Part shown: piece by piece, positions 35,345 to 46,640 of the stretch
How the letters are laid out: each line of letters opens with the position of its first letter
How positions within the stretch are numbered: position 1 is the stretch's first letter
Source: Tubiluchus corallicola
Taxonomy: Eukaryota > Priapulida > Priapulimorpha > Priapulimorphida > Tubiluchidae
Length of the DNA stretch: 64,000 bases
Assembly (NCBI GenBank): GCA_030141605.1
Contig: JAQGDQ010000118.1
Span: forward strand, 463,501-527,500
Direction: 5' to 3'
The notes under the pieces: model-generated
Seen by the model: only the letters and a program-made list of their open reading frames with translations
Told to the model about the DNA's origin: nothing
The model's database searches: none
Made by a program: the position numbers and the translations under genes

Positions 35345-37030
35345 ACGTTAGATTGTAATGATAAACTCACCTGGGTGGTGAGCAGTACAAAGTTCATGCA
35401 GCTCCAATTTAAGTTTACTGGTATTGGTTGTCACCATAAATGGTGATCATTCGATGCTGGAATATATTTCAATAATGTGTGCACAAAAGCTTTGGGGGAG
35501 AGTTAACACCTGTTTAGGATCATGATAGACAAAAATGCCTTTTAATAAGTCCTTTAGTCTGATACAACTTCATCTGATATGCGTTACAGTTCCTTTGATA
35601 TACTTAGGGATGTACCGAATATTCGGATCGCCAAATTTTTTCCCTGTATATCAGTATAAAAATCTGGTCAGGTAAACTTTGGTTGGAATCACTAAAAGGT
35701 AAGTTAATAATTGTCGTATTCGGTGAAAACCATATTAAACAAACCGAATATTTCCCCATGGTGCTTGTAAAAAGTTACCCGAAAAAGGTGTTAGTAAACA
35801 GTGAACATGACATAAAGTCCGACATCTTTCTTTCTCTCTGCGTGACAGAAAATGTGATGCACCGTCAGTACACAAGTTTTGTCAGTGCACAATAGCGTTA
35901 GTATTTAGTAGTAGTATTAGCATTAGTATTTGCAAAAGCATTAAATAGCTTTAAACTAGCATGTTTGTAGATGTTTTTTTTTGAAATTTGAATCTTAATT
36001 AGCGTTATGTATCTGGAAACACAAAATGCTGTTAAGCAAGGGAAAGCTTATGGCTTAAATTGGAATGCTGTTAAAAAGTTCTCTGCGGAGCCTTCTAAGC
36101 TTGTATTTATATAGAAACTTACAAATAGCTAAGATTGCTAACTTTACCAAACAAAAGAGGGCAGAAAATGATAAAGTGATCAACAATATTTTTTCTGTAA
36201 CAGTATTTATTTTCAATTACACAAATTATAATGATCTTTGCTGTACATACAAGTGAAAGTCGTGTGTAATAAGTGAAACCAATAAAGTTATATGACAATA
36301 GGTTTGCTGTCCAGCAGTAGCCTCACGCCAAGTCAACATTTGGTAATAGTTTACAAGTAAATCTATTCAAAGATCATGCCGTACTTCTGGGACTTATAAC
36401 CTTTTGTTATTTCTGCCTTAAATTGTGTCAGTAATCATTATAAGATATATTATTAAGCACACTACAAACAGTTTCGTGCAATGGTATGTAATGTGGAACA
36501 ACACATTGAAACTCCAATCATCCGGATTGTACTGTACTTTCAATCAACATTTTTTATGCGTACCTACTTGACATTCCACTGCCTGTTTTTAGTCTGATTA
36601 GTCTGGTGCTTCCATTCCTGAATCTGGTGCTAGGCCAAGGTTTACCCCAAGGTAAGGTTCTTGAATAAACTCTTGAAACTCTTGAAGGTTATTTCCATCC
36701 CTGAATCTATAAGCCTACTTTAGACTTAGAAACTGTCGAAGATTTAAATTGTCACTTCCCCGAAGCAGTATTGAGTGAGCATCGCAATAGGTATCTTATT
36801 TCTTCAGACTGTTGCATTGAGGACTGCCACGTATATAGCCACTTCACATACATACACATATGTACATAGTAAACTACATACACAGTAGTGTACATAGCGA
36901 ATTTCTGTCACATTCATATTTAATTTCACAACTGACAAATAGCCATAGTGCATTGTATTTGTGGTGTACCGGTTTTAGTGGCAAGTTTCGTTAGCCGAAA
37001 TTTTTGCATTTGTATAAATAAAGTGTATTT
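35345..37030. other. Intergenic, nothing recognised
   Basis: AT-rich DNA without coding or repeat structure that I can name. Confidence 0.35.
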
Positions 37031-37328
37031 TTCGCGTTTAATCGAACAAGACTCTCTGGCTGCCTTCCTAAGTCTACTCAGCCTCTGCCTTGTCCCAGTC
37101 TTACTTAGCCTTAGTTAGGTCATGTACTGGTGAAAGGCAGCTCTGTAATGTGCCAGCCACTTATCCTCCTTGTGTGCTGTTCGCATTTAATCAAACAAGA
37201 CTCTCTGACTGCCTTCCTAAGTCTACTCAGCCTCTGCCTTGTCCCAGTCTTACTTAGCCTTAGTTATGTCATGTACTGGTGAAAGGCAGCTGTGTAATGT
37301 GCCAGCCACTTATCCTCCTTGTGTGCTG
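37031..37328. repeat. Two tandem 149-bp units
   Basis: The block starting TTCGCGTTTAATCGAACAAG at 37031 is repeated from 37180 with only a few base changes, including the phrases TCTACTCAGCCTCTGCC and CAGCCACTTATCCTCCTTG. It lies about 50 bases upstream of the zinc-finger pseudogene and so may be a duplicated 5' flank or exon of that gene. Confidence 0.9.
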
Positions 37329-37380
37329 AAGCTTGCACAATAGGGAAAATAAGTGAGTTGACTAGAAAAAGTGCAAACTA

Positions 37381-38575
37381 ATAAAATCCAGCTCTCTGAC
37401 TTACTACAAATGTATGATTTGTTTAGAATGTTTAATGACTGAAGAAGTCTTATTTAATCGCACAAAAACTTGGCTTTGCAAAGTACTAATCGGTGTAGGT
37501 TGTGACTCGGAATATCAGTTTACATAGATGCAGTGGGTGTTATGAACATTGAAGTGTTGTGGAGATCACTGACGTCAAGTAGAATTGCACGGGGAACATC
37601 GTAGAATGTTCCGTCGGAATGAACGCCTTACCGTCTGGATTGTTCTCGAACATTTCTTCGAGAAGTTTTTCCAGCGCGCTGTATAAGGCGAAGCAGGCTG
37701 CCGACACTGGATCGCAGATCACGAATCGTACATAGCACACAGATCTAACACGAACTTATAATTACGCTTTTATAATGATATAAACGTTTTCCAGATTTTA
37801 CGTTTATTGTAATCATTTCAAAGTTCCTTCATACGTGTGTTGTAACAATTCTCGGTCAATAAAGTAATAACATTTAACGGCGTGTTTTCTGGTTTTCTCT
37901 ACGAGCCTTCCGAGAGTAACAAAACACAACATGAAGTTGATTCGGACTGTGAATTGTTTTCTGAACATTTGAGAGATTTGAAGGCTGCCATTGATAGCAA
38001 CAAAATAGGTAACCGTCTTGAATTTGATGAGATGGGCGATTAAATGTACATGCTCCGGTGACGTCAAAGTAACGCGTCAGATATTGCCCAACAACGCACG
38101 CGACATGGTAGGTCAGGTGCGGACCCAAAAACTTTTCTCGAGTAGGCACAGATGCCATACATCAGAGCATGGGTACTTTAGATATGTCCCAAGAAGATCC
38201 ATCATTCGGTAATAGAATGCTGTACTCATGTTTTACAAAACAGGTTTATTTTATGGAGTAGTGGCAGTCAAGACTGCATTGCAAAGGAATACGAACATAA
38301 ACGATCCTGTAGTTCATTTACTCTTACAAAAAGGAAAGGTTTGGGAAGCATTGTCAAGAGTGGAAACCTTCGGCAATAATCTGGAAAATGCGTTTCCAAC
38401 ATGCGAGCAAGTTTACTTGTCAGATTTGCAAATAAGAAATGTCAGAATGCACTTAATCTCCTTCATCAATCATATGTGAGATCATACGAATGCAGAACTT
38501 GTGTGGAAAGCATTTCTAGCGCATCGTTCACATGAAGTGTCATTTAAGTTTGCATGTTGAACACAAACAGTGAGC
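37381..38575 (+). pseudogene. C2H2 zinc-finger pseudogene split by a solo LTR
   Basis: The N-terminal finger is readable at 37381-37527 as SLTYYKCMICLECLMTEEV then TWLCKVLIG, matching the family, but the start codon has become ATA (37381-37383). One zinc histidine is changed to Arg (NRTKTW) and the other to Leu (TWLCK). A TAG follows at 37525. The LTR at 37555-37931 then interrupts the linker. Beyond it, a decayed finger pair can be traced in changing frames at about 38400-38575: FTCQICK, RMHLISFINH, SYECRTC and a CGKHF...HMKCH...H finger after a one-base shift, with a stop inside. Clearly non-functional. Confidence 0.82.
37555..37931 (+). mobile_element. Solo LTR, heat-shock-element family, copy 1
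   Basis: The ends TGTTGTGG...ACACAACA are flanked by a perfect 5-bp duplication, TGAAG (37550-37554 and 37932-37936). It contains a TATAAGG box at 37682 and an AATAAA signal near 37858. Upstream of the TATA lie AGAATGTTCC (37603-37612) and GTTCTCGAAC (37642-37651), both inverted nGAAn/nTTCn pairs. There is no internal region or second LTR, so it arose by LTR recombination. Confidence 0.93.
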
Positions 38576-38869
38576 TTATAGTGATCGGCTGATTAGAGAT
38601 AAGTGACACAGGAGCTTGTGCTAAATGAACACAGGGAAATTTTGTGGAGTAACTTTTTATTGCATCAAAAAAAGTGACAACTAGGTGCACTCTTTTGTTT
38701 TAAGAGTATTTCATCAATTTTCATGGGGTCTAGTATGATATTGTTTCCGGAGCATGCAGCTGAGCACTGAAGCTATATAAACTGTTAGTATGTACATGTC
38801 AGAGGATACACAGATATAGCCTCCTTAATATAATGAACAAAGTATTTAAACTGAAATATCTGCTAGAAC

Positions 38870-39319
38870 AGGGGTGTGCAAATTATCTGACTAGCCAGGC
38901 CACATTAAACTTTCCCACAACTCCTGCGGGCCACAGACAGTTTGATCAAGGAGCCAAGTACAGAAAGGCCTAATAACGATTTTTATTTTGCATCCGACCT
39001 GCGTACATCATTACTACAACACTCAAGAAACTATTTTAGAAGTTATTTAAATTTATATTACAAACCATTCAGGACAGATAGTGGTAATTTCATTACAATG
39101 CATATTAGCAATGTGTATCACACAGTTTGTGTAGTACAGTGATATTAAGCTACAACCGTCTTGTAAGGGTTAATGACATCCGATCTAGTAGAAAAAACTA
39201 ACCGCACTGTCTTTGGGATCGTGGCACAGACTTCAGCTTGATACACTCAATTAATCGCCCGGGCCGCACTTTCATTAGGTTGACAAATCTCCTCACGGGC
39301 CGCAATTTGCACACCCCTG
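38870..39319 (+). mobile_element. hAT MITE, family CAGGGGTGTGCAAA, copy 4
   Basis: Terminal repeats CAGGGGTGTGCAAATT and AATTTGCACACCCCTG; flanks TGCTAGAA and TACTAAAC are only partly alike (5 of 8), so the duplication has eroded. The interior is collinear with the copies at 16054 and 51785. Confidence 0.88.
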
Positions 39320-39679
39320 TACTAAACCAAATGTTGCTATCGATATTGTAAAATATAAGCTTATGCAGTTTAATTTGCTCTTGACTGTTGAGTATGACAA
39401 TAAATCTTTCATTAATTGGATTTTTAACTTTGTCGGTAACATAAAACGAAAGTTGAAAAACCTGTTAGCTACTTTTTTATTATTACACTCTTCAGAAAAC
39501 TGTTTTAACTGGCACATGTTACGAAGTCTTTATTCCTGATTTGTATTGTAGTATGGTGCCATGGGTATCCTTCAAGCCGTTTGTTTTTCGTTTTTTAAGA
39601 ATAGTCAAGGAAGCTTTTGATAGTACATGTAATGTAAATATTTTTGTGCTTGGTCGAAAATGAATGGTGGTACTGAATA

Positions 39680-40133
39680 CAGTCTAACCTCGTTGTCTCG
39701 CCCCTCGTTATGCCGCCAAACTCGTCTCTCGCCATAGAAAGTACCAGGACGGATTTCCTGCTTTGATATTTACCTCGTTAAGTCGCCACCCTCGCTTCTC
39801 GCCCTCGCCACGTCATGCTAGGATGAGTGCTCATGTAAACTATATTCGTTATGTCGCCAAACAGACAAACTCAGAGGTGAATCGATCAATACATATACCG
39901 CGTGTCGATCAATATAACCACGGTATGTAGACAATGCTGCTGTACTCGATAGACAGACATAATTAATCTAGTGTGTGTCTCTCCAGGATTGGATTAGGAG
40001 TGCTGTGGTTGGTTAATGCGCAGAGAAACTTATGTATATACATATAGACTAACTTCATTATATTCCCGTTATCTCGCCATACTCGCCTCTCGCCAAAAAT
40101 TTGCCCTAGATGGACAGTAACGAGACTAGACTG
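39680..40133. mobile_element. Pogo/Tigger-like MITE (CAGTCTAACCTCGTT)
   Basis: The left end CAGTCTAACCTCGTTGTC and the right end TAACGAGACTAGACTG are inverted repeats flanked by TA on both sides. Subterminal CTCGCC/GTCGCC motifs repeat many times. The 454-bp interior has no coding capacity. The TA duplication and CAGT ends fit the Tc1/mariner (pogo) superfamily. Confidence 0.78.
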
Positions 40134-40700
40134 TAGTTTGTTTTTAAATCATTGCTCTCAGTCCCTATAAACTATCTCAATTCTAAGCGATCAAACCTCA
40201 GGTACCTTTTATTAGACAGGAAGGTAGTGATTTATGAAGTTTACAATCTGAGAAATTTAAATTGCTAGTGCAAAGTTGTAATATAGGCCTAGAATAATAA
40301 AGCGTATATCATTACAAAGCTTTGAGTTATTGTTCATTTGCTTTTTGCTGGCACTGTTAGCTGAGGATGCACGTAAGGTAACGTACGTTTACAAAGAAAT
40401 TAAGAAATTAACAATCACCGTCTGCAACTGGAAAAGTAACATGTAGTTTGAAATAAAAGACGAATACATTTAATCTAGCTAAGTAATGTGTGCAAGAAAT
40501 TAAGAAAGTAAATGTAGTGAAAAAATGTTCGTATGTACAGTATTAAAAAAAGTTTCTTAAAATGGCATTACTAGAAAAGATGGTCTGTTTCTTATTTTAT
40601 TAGTATTTGTGTTGAAATTTCAAATTCTGTTAAGGGTGTTATTGTGAGATTGGAAGAATCACAAGCTAAGTTTGCCTAGTAAATGAAGTGCTGTGAATTT
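40134..40700. other. Upstream region / probable 5' intron of the gene at 40727
   Basis: AT-rich and non-coding. It ends with ATTTTAG at 40697-40703, a candidate splice acceptor shared with the next three genes. Confidence 0.4.
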
Positions 40701-40726
40701 TAGGTGTTCTTGTCGATGAGAAGATA

Positions 40727-41479
40727 ATGGAAGCCGAGTCATTGATCTACTACAAGTGTACAGCCTGTTCAGAGTGTTTCATGACTGAGGAAGTGTTCTT
40801 TGCTCACACAAGAACCTGGCATTGTAAGATTTTAATCTGCGAAGGCCACGATTCATCATCTAATGACACAAGCAATCTGATCGTGAAAACCGAGCCTACT
40901 TTGGGATTTAAGTTCCACGCCGAGTATTCAGCAGATTCGGAGGCAGCAACCAGTGAGACATACGAAGAGCAATCATTAATGGATTATAATGCCATAGTCG
41001 AAGCTATACCTTTTGGTGATCGTAATAGTGATGTGAAAACAACAGATGTTGGTCAGGATGTACTTGCAGTTATTCCAGGATCAGAAAACACGTCACAACT
41101 GTGTAGCGAGTCGGCTCTCCCTGATAACTATCCTGTTAATCATCAAGCAGTGTCCGTGCACTCTACATATCAGAGATCAAGCATTTTTACTTCTATTCGA
41201 AATAAGATCAGCAGAACTAAATCAAACAACGGCAGAAGCGGCTCCTTTTCGAAACCGAAAAAAATGGCGGCAGGTTTCTCTGACAGTGATCCACACTCGC
41301 AGCGCGTAGTTGGCTTTGCTTGCAAATTTTGTAAGAGAGTTTGCCAAAATGTGTTTGTGTTAAAACGCCACGAACTAATCCATACGGGAGAACGTCCCTA
41401 TGAATGCAATATGTGCAATAAACGCTTTCAACGTAAAGATCACTTACAAGTACATCTTGCAAGACATCTTAGATATTGA
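40727..41479 (+). CDS. C2H2 zinc-finger protein, 250 aa (tandem group, gene 1)
   Basis: First of four plus-strand genes in tandem. The N-terminal finger (C11, C14, H27, H32) is the consensus form, KCTACSECF...FAHTRTWHCKIL. A psi-K-x-E motif in IVKTEP lies at 53-56. The C-terminal pair starts at C199: CKFCKRVC, helix QNVFVLKRH, linker HTGERPYE, then CNMCNKRF with helix QRKDHLQVH. Protein and DNA are very close to the next gene; three of the four differences in the first C-terminal finger fall at helix positions -1, 2 and 3. A splice acceptor AG at 40702-40703 and an AATAAA at 41734 frame a compact last exon. Predicted nuclear DNA-binding protein; targets unknown. Confidence 0.92.
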   Translation: MEAESLIYYKCTACSECFMTEEVFFAHTRTWHCKILICEGHDSSSNDTSNLIVKTEPTLGFKFHAEYSADSEAATSETYEEQSLMDYNAIVEAIPFGDRNSDVKTTDVGQDVLAVIPGSENTSQLCSESALPDNYPVNHQAVSVHSTYQRSSIFTSIRNKISRTKSNNGRSGSFSKPKKMAAGFSDSDPHSQRVVGFACKFCKRVCQNVFVLKRHELIHTGERPYECNMCNKRFQRKDHLQVHLARHLRY

Positions 41480-41733
41480 CTCAAGTATGGCAATAATTTA
41501 AGAAAACTTCTCATGTATACCTGCAGCCTAACATCGGTGATATTTATCTCAAACTGTTCGTGTTGATCTGTTTCGTTTTTCGTTTAATAATGTTTGCGAT
41601 TTTGGTATGCCAAAGTAAGGTCTAGCTGTGTTTCCGATTATAGATTTATGGCAGACTTTTTTTTTAATTTAAATTTTGGGAGCGTATTGATTTGCCTGTG
41701 AATTTTTGTACTTGGTTTTTGTCCAACTTCTTG

Positions 41734-41739
41734 AATAAA
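41734..41739 (+). terminator. Polyadenylation signal of the gene at 40727
   Basis: AATAAA in the context CTTCTTGAATAAAG, about 255 bases after the stop codon. The same phrase occurs at the same distance after the duplicate gene, so the 3' untranslated region was part of the duplicated unit. Confidence 0.6.
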
Positions 41740-42331
41740 GTGCACAATTTTGCATTTGAGAAACTGTAGGTACAAAATTCGATTTAGGTGTACACAAACT
41801 GTTGTACGTAGCTATGCAGTTATCGTTGCAGTTTACTCTGTTCATTAAAATTTTTACAACAAGCCTATTGTAACAACTGGTGCAATAATTTCGATTAGAG
41901 ATATTGAATTGTAGATCTGTACAATGAATTTGTCTCTTCGAAATCTTGACTTTAAGATAAATAAAAGAACTACAGTAATATATATATATATATATATGTA
42001 TGTTCAGTTGTATGCTTGTATCTACTCATGCATGACCAGCTGAAAGATTTTCTAAGAAAATGCTAATTCATGATCTTGATATTGTACCTTACGAAGATCT
42101 CAACTGTTCACTACTGGGATTTTTTATCTCACCTTTTCAGCTGTATGTACGGTAACATTTTTCCGACTGTCTGCCCGGTTACATAGACAGTAGCGTCGAA
42201 TTTCAACTATTATTTATTCATTTTCGCACAGTCAGGCAGGCCTGTTAAGTGCCAGAGTTGTTTACTAAGTAATTATGCTGTAAATTTTAGGTTGAGAACT
42301 GAATTTTGAAGATCGCGGTGATTTAAGAGCA

Positions 42332-43090
42332 ATGGAATCCGAATCGCTTATTTACTTCAAATGTACGGCCTGCTCTGAATGCTTCATGACTGAGGAAGTG
42401 TTCTTTGCTCACACAAGAACCTGGCATTGCAAGATCTTAATCTGCGAAGGCCACGATTCATCATCTAATGACACAAGCAATCTCATCGTCAAAACCGAGC
42501 CTACTTTGGGATTTAACTTCCACGCCGAGTATTCTGCAGATTCGGAGGCAGCAACTAGTGAGACATACGAAGAGCATTCATTAATGGATTATAGTGCTGC
42601 TGTTGAAGCTATACCTTTTGCTGATCATAATAGTGATGTGAAAACAACAGATGTTAGTCAAGACGTGCTCAGAGTTATTCCAGGATCAGAAAACACATCA
42701 CAACTGCGTAGCGAGTCGACTGTCCCTGATAACTATTCAGTTAACCATCAAGCAGTGTCTGTGCACTCTACACATCACAGATCAAGCATTTTTACTTCTA
42801 TTAGAAAAAAGATCAGCAGAACTAGGCCTAAACCAAAGTACAGCAGAACTGGCTCCTTTTCAAAACCGAAAAATTTAACTACTGGTTTCTTGGATAGTGA
42901 TCCACACTCACAACGTGTAGTTGGTTTTGCTTGCAAATTTTGTAAGAAAGTTTGCCAAACTGTGACACTCCTGAAACGCCATGAACTTATTCATACTGGA
43001 GAACGCCCTTATGAATGCAACATGTGCAATAAACGTTTTCAACGCAAGGACCACTTACAAGTGCATCTTGTAAGACATCTTAGACATTGA
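42332..43090 (+). CDS. C2H2 zinc-finger protein, 252 aa (tandem group, gene 2)
   Basis: Recent duplicate of the gene at 40727; the N-terminal finger, VKTEP motif (53-56) and linker are nearly the same, with a two-residue insertion before the fingers. The C-terminal pair begins at C201. The first finger has the helix QTVTLLKRH instead of QNVFVLKRH, whereas the second is unchanged at its contact positions. This is what one expects if the two proteins were pushed toward different DNA targets. A probable splice acceptor AG lies at 42289-42290, inside a 20-base phrase shared with later genes. The Phe-to-Cys change in the first finger is kept. Confidence 0.93.
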   Translation: MESESLIYFKCTACSECFMTEEVFFAHTRTWHCKILICEGHDSSSNDTSNLIVKTEPTLGFNFHAEYSADSEAATSETYEEHSLMDYSAAVEAIPFADHNSDVKTTDVSQDVLRVIPGSENTSQLRSESTVPDNYSVNHQAVSVHSTHHRSSIFTSIRKKISRTRPKPKYSRTGSFSKPKNLTTGFLDSDPHSQRVVGFACKFCKKVCQTVTLLKRHELIHTGERPYECNMCNKRFQRKDHLQVHLVRHLRH

Positions 43091-43323
43091 CTCGAATGTG
43101 GCAACAATTTAATAAAAATCACTTTATGTATGATACAGTTTAATATCAATGATATTTAACCCAAAATATTCTTGTTACTGTTTCAGTTGCTGATGATGGC
43201 ATTCTTGTCATTTTTGTTACATACGCCGAATTAGGTTTTAGTTGTACAGCAGACATGTTTTTTTAATTTAAGTTTTCTGTACCGGTATTACGATTTTCTT
43301 TTAAACTTTCAAACGACTTCTTG

Positions 43324-43329
43324 AATAAA
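43324..43329 (+). terminator. Polyadenylation signal of the gene at 42332
   Basis: AATAAA in CTTCTTGAATAAAG, about 235 bases after the stop; homologous to the signal at 41734. Confidence 0.6.
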
Positions 43330-43835
43330 GCGTATAGTACAATTTGCTTCTAAAAAATTGTACACAATAATTCTGTTTGATTGTATGCGATGTTCTGTAT
43401 ACGGCTACTTAAAAGATATTTTGTTATTTTTGGTATTAAGTGTTTTACCTGATAATTTTTGTGACAAGAACATTGTGTTAAGTAAGAAATGCAAGTTTTT
43501 TTATGAAATTGTCTATATGTAATGTGTGTACCCTAAATGTGTTGATCTGTGCATGTGAGGCCTCACAATTTAGGATGACTAGCTAAAAAGATTTTGTATG
43601 AAAAATGCTAATTAGTGATTTTAATTCTATCTGATGAAGATCACATCTTTCAGCTGTAGGTAGAGTAGCATTTTAATCTGCCTGCACCCTGTGTAACTTC
43701 TCTATTAGGCTTAAAATTTGATTCATTATTTCTCTTTTTAGGCGTGTCTATAACGCCTACATTTTTTAGTAAAATTTTATGCTATAAATTTTAGGTTGAG
43801 AACCAAACTTTGAGGAACCTACTCATCTCAGAACA

Positions 43836-44711
43836 ATGGAAGCTGAGTCACTTATTTACTACAAATGTACAGCTTGTTGTGAATGCTTCATGGCTGAGGA
43901 GGTGTTCTTTGCTCACACCAGGACCTGGCACTGTAAGATACTTGTGAGTGAAGGTCACGGCTCGGAAGATGAAGCCCCTGATCCTAGTAGCTGCATTGTG
44001 AAAACTGAACCTACTTCTGAACTTGATTTTTACGTTAGGCCTGTAAATCTTACGGGATCAGATGGACCAAATGACCAGTATAAAGAACAGTCAATAATCC
44101 CATTTGACACAGTTGTGGAAACAAGGTCGTACGACGGTAGTGATGATATAAAAATACTAGATGATGTTTGTCATGATGTGCCACATCCTACACATGGATT
44201 TATGGACCTAGAAAGGGCAGACAGAAAGTTGGTTATACATGCAAGGCAAGGATTTTCCTGGATAGATAATTTGCAGGTGGACAACAGAAGGTTTTGCAGT
44301 GAAACTATTGCAGAGAATAGGGTCAGGAACAATGCAGACAGTGAAATAATCATTAGAAGTAAGAGTTGTTCAGTGACTAATCAAGGAGTTTTGATACCCA
44401 CACCAAGGAAAACAGCCGTAAAAAGTAACACTACATGTAGCAAGTCAAGGAGCAGCAAATGTGGCTCTTTTCCAAAACTGAAGAGCAATCTTATTGGAAG
44501 TGCTAGTAGTGATCCGCAACTACAGCGTGTAACTGGTTTTGCTTGCAAATTTTGTCAAAAGGTTTGCCCAAATGTGTCTAAGCTGCAGCGTCATGAAAGA
44601 ATTCATACAGGAGAAAGGCCTTGGGAATGCAGCATTTGTAGCAAACGTTTCCAGCGATCAGACCACCTAAAACAACACTTAACATGCCACAGCACACAAC
44701 CTGTTGTATGA
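43836..44711 (+). CDS. C2H2 zinc-finger protein, 291 aa (tandem group, gene 3)
   Basis: The N-terminal finger is KCTACCECF (C11, C14, H27, H32), with a psi-K-x-E in IVKTEP at 55-58. The linker is longer than in its neighbours and includes a DDIKILDD stretch that resembles a SUMO-interacting motif. The C-terminal pair begins at C237: CQKVC with helix PNVSKLQRH, then HTGERPWE and CSICSKRF with helix QRSDHLKQH; Arg at -1 and His at 3 predict contact with G-rich DNA. The probable acceptor is AG at 43793-43794. A hAT miniature element lies 180 bases downstream. Confidence 0.92.
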   Translation: MEAESLIYYKCTACCECFMAEEVFFAHTRTWHCKILVSEGHGSEDEAPDPSSCIVKTEPTSELDFYVRPVNLTGSDGPNDQYKEQSIIPFDTVVETRSYDGSDDIKILDDVCHDVPHPTHGFMDLERADRKLVIHARQGFSWIDNLQVDNRRFCSETIAENRVRNNADSEIIIRSKSCSVTNQGVLIPTPRKTAVKSNTTCSKSRSSKCGSFPKLKSNLIGSASSDPQLQRVTGFACKFCQKVCPNVSKLQRHERIHTGERPWECSICSKRFQRSDHLKQHLTCHSTQPVV

Positions 44712-44889
44712 TATGGCAGACACGCATGTTTGACTCACTTTTAATGTTTTAAAACTGACTGGAATGGCAAAGTGTTTGAACTAGATGGTAGCTACCTGCA
44801 GCATGTATGCGCAACTTTCCTTACACTTGTCTAAGTCTATAAATCATGTGTACTACTGATAGTGTTTAAGTTTCTTTTATGCCTTATAT

Positions 44890-45309
44890 CAGGGGTGTGC
44901 AAAGTGCGGCGCGCAGCCGAGAGATCTTCTGCGGCCCGCGAAGACGTTTGTCAACGTAATGAAAATACGGCACACGCAATCCAGCTGAAGTCTGCGCCAA
45001 TATCGCAAAGATAGTGCGGGTAGTTTTTTCCTCTAGATCGGATGGCATTAACCCTTACAAGACCGTTGTCACTTAATGTCACTGTCGGACATGACAAAAT
45101 ATATGGTTTTTAATATAAATTTTGATAACTTCTAAAATAGTTTCTTCAGTGTAGTAGTGCAGTAGTGATGATGTGCGCAAATCGGATGCAAAAAAAACTG
45201 GTTATTAGGTCCTACTGTACTTGGCTCCTTGACCAAACTGCCTGTGGCCCGCAGGAATTGCGGGGATGCTTTATGTGGCCCGGCTAGTCAGATAATTTGC
45301 ACACCCCTG
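44890..45309 (-). mobile_element. hAT MITE, family CAGGGGTGTGCAAA, copy 5
   Basis: The ends CAGGGGTGTGCAAAG and AATTTGCACACCCCTG are flanked by a perfect 8-bp duplication, CCTTATAT (44882-44889 and 45310-45317). It has the inverted orientation, as copies 3 and 7. It probably lies in or just after the 3' untranslated region of the gene at 43836. Confidence 0.95.
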
Positions 45310-45925
45310 CCTTATATTATTATATTGTCACTGTTTTTAAGCACTGGGTATAGCAGTCTGCTGTCTTCTTGGTTAACACATGTATTTTGTTATTTGAAAC
45401 CTCAAATAATTTAATACGCCAAGTGCAGTTTACTGATTTTAAGCTAGTATAGAAAATTTTGTATTTACGTAAATTATCTGTAAATCGTGATAACTGATAC
45501 TTTTTCTGGTGCAGAAATATTGCAATTATTAACTCAAAGTATGGAATTTGTTCAGTTTTGTTTTATATCTAGTACATATGTATAGCGGTTTTAGTATCGT
45601 TACATTTTTTAGCATCTTTTCGGTGTTTGTTAGACATTAGTACACGTTATTAATTAACATTCCAGTAAAGAATGTTGTAATACTGGTTACAAAACATTTA
45701 ATTTACTTTTTGCTTGTATTGTAAACTAAGGCATTTTTGTGACAAATATATTTTTATGTAGATATGCCTCTTTACCTGAGACATATGTTGTTTGTTGTAA
45801 AACATTACAAAGTATGTAAAAATAAATAAAAAAGCATTTGCGATGGGAAGTGTTGTCAGCAAATCTATGGCTCTGGCACTATTGGGGAGCGGGGAACATT
45901 CTTTTAGCATAACATCAGCAGCATC

Positions 45926-46335
45926 TGTTGTGGAGATCGCTGACGTGGAGTAGAATTGCATAGAACATCGCAGAATGTTCCGTCGGAATGATCGCCTTAG
46001 CGTCTGGATTGTTCTCGAACATTTGTTGGAGAAGTTTCTGCAATGCGCTATATAAGGCGAAGCAGGCTGCCGACACGGGATCGCACATCGCACGCAGATC
46101 TAACACGGACTTATACTTACTCTTTTATAATTATTTAAACATTTTCCAGATTTTCACGTTTAGTATAATCTTTTATAATTATTTAAACATTTTCCAGATT
46201 TTCACGTTTAGTATAATCATTTCAAAGTTCCTTCATACTTGTGTTGTAAGAATTCTCGCTCAATAAAGTAATAACATTTAACGGCGTGTTGTCTAGTTTT
46301 CTCTACGAGCCTTCCGAGAGAAACAAAACACAAAA
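45926..46335 (+). mobile_element. Solo LTR, heat-shock-element family, copy 2
   Basis: Starts TGTTGTGGAGATCGC, ends AACACAAAA, and is flanked by a perfect 5-bp duplication, GCATC (45921-45925 and 46336-46340). It has TATATAA at 46049 and, upstream of it, AGAATGTTCC (45972-45981), GTTCTCGAAC (46011-46020) and AGAAGTTTCT (46030-46039). A 48-bp internal tandem duplication (46123-46218) accounts for its extra length over the other copies. Confidence 0.93.
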
Positions 46336-46446
46336 GCATCGAAATTTATAGCACCTCATTACCAGTAAACTTAGCACTCATGACTTATTATTTTAATTTT
46401 TAATTGTGAATTTAGTTCATGAACTTGATGACTTGATATCAAAGTG

Positions 46447-46640
46447 CAGTTAAACTTGCTGATACCACCAACTTTGACACTACTGCAAAAAAGTTGGCAT
46501 TAAGTGAGTTTGGCATTATAAAGAAGAGAATTGACACAATTGCATGTCTATGCAAATATAGACATTTTGTTTTGCCAAAAATATGGGCGTTTAGTAAGGT
46601 TGGCGTTATAAAGAGGTGCTTTATATCGAGGTTATGTGTT
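46447..46640. mobile_element. MITE, family CAGTCAAA..CTTTATA, copy 2
   Basis: Begins CAGTTAAACTTGCTGATACC and carries the family block AAAAAAGTTGGCATTA, then GCAAATATAGACATTTTGTTTTGCC. Its right end, near TTATAAAGAGG and TTATATCGAGG, is degraded, so the boundary is approximate. Confidence 0.5.

Noticed and set aside
45698-46106. Minus-strand frames across 45698-46106 and the related one at 37540-37740
   Set aside because: They cover the same part of the solo LTRs; resemblance reflects the LTR, not a gene.
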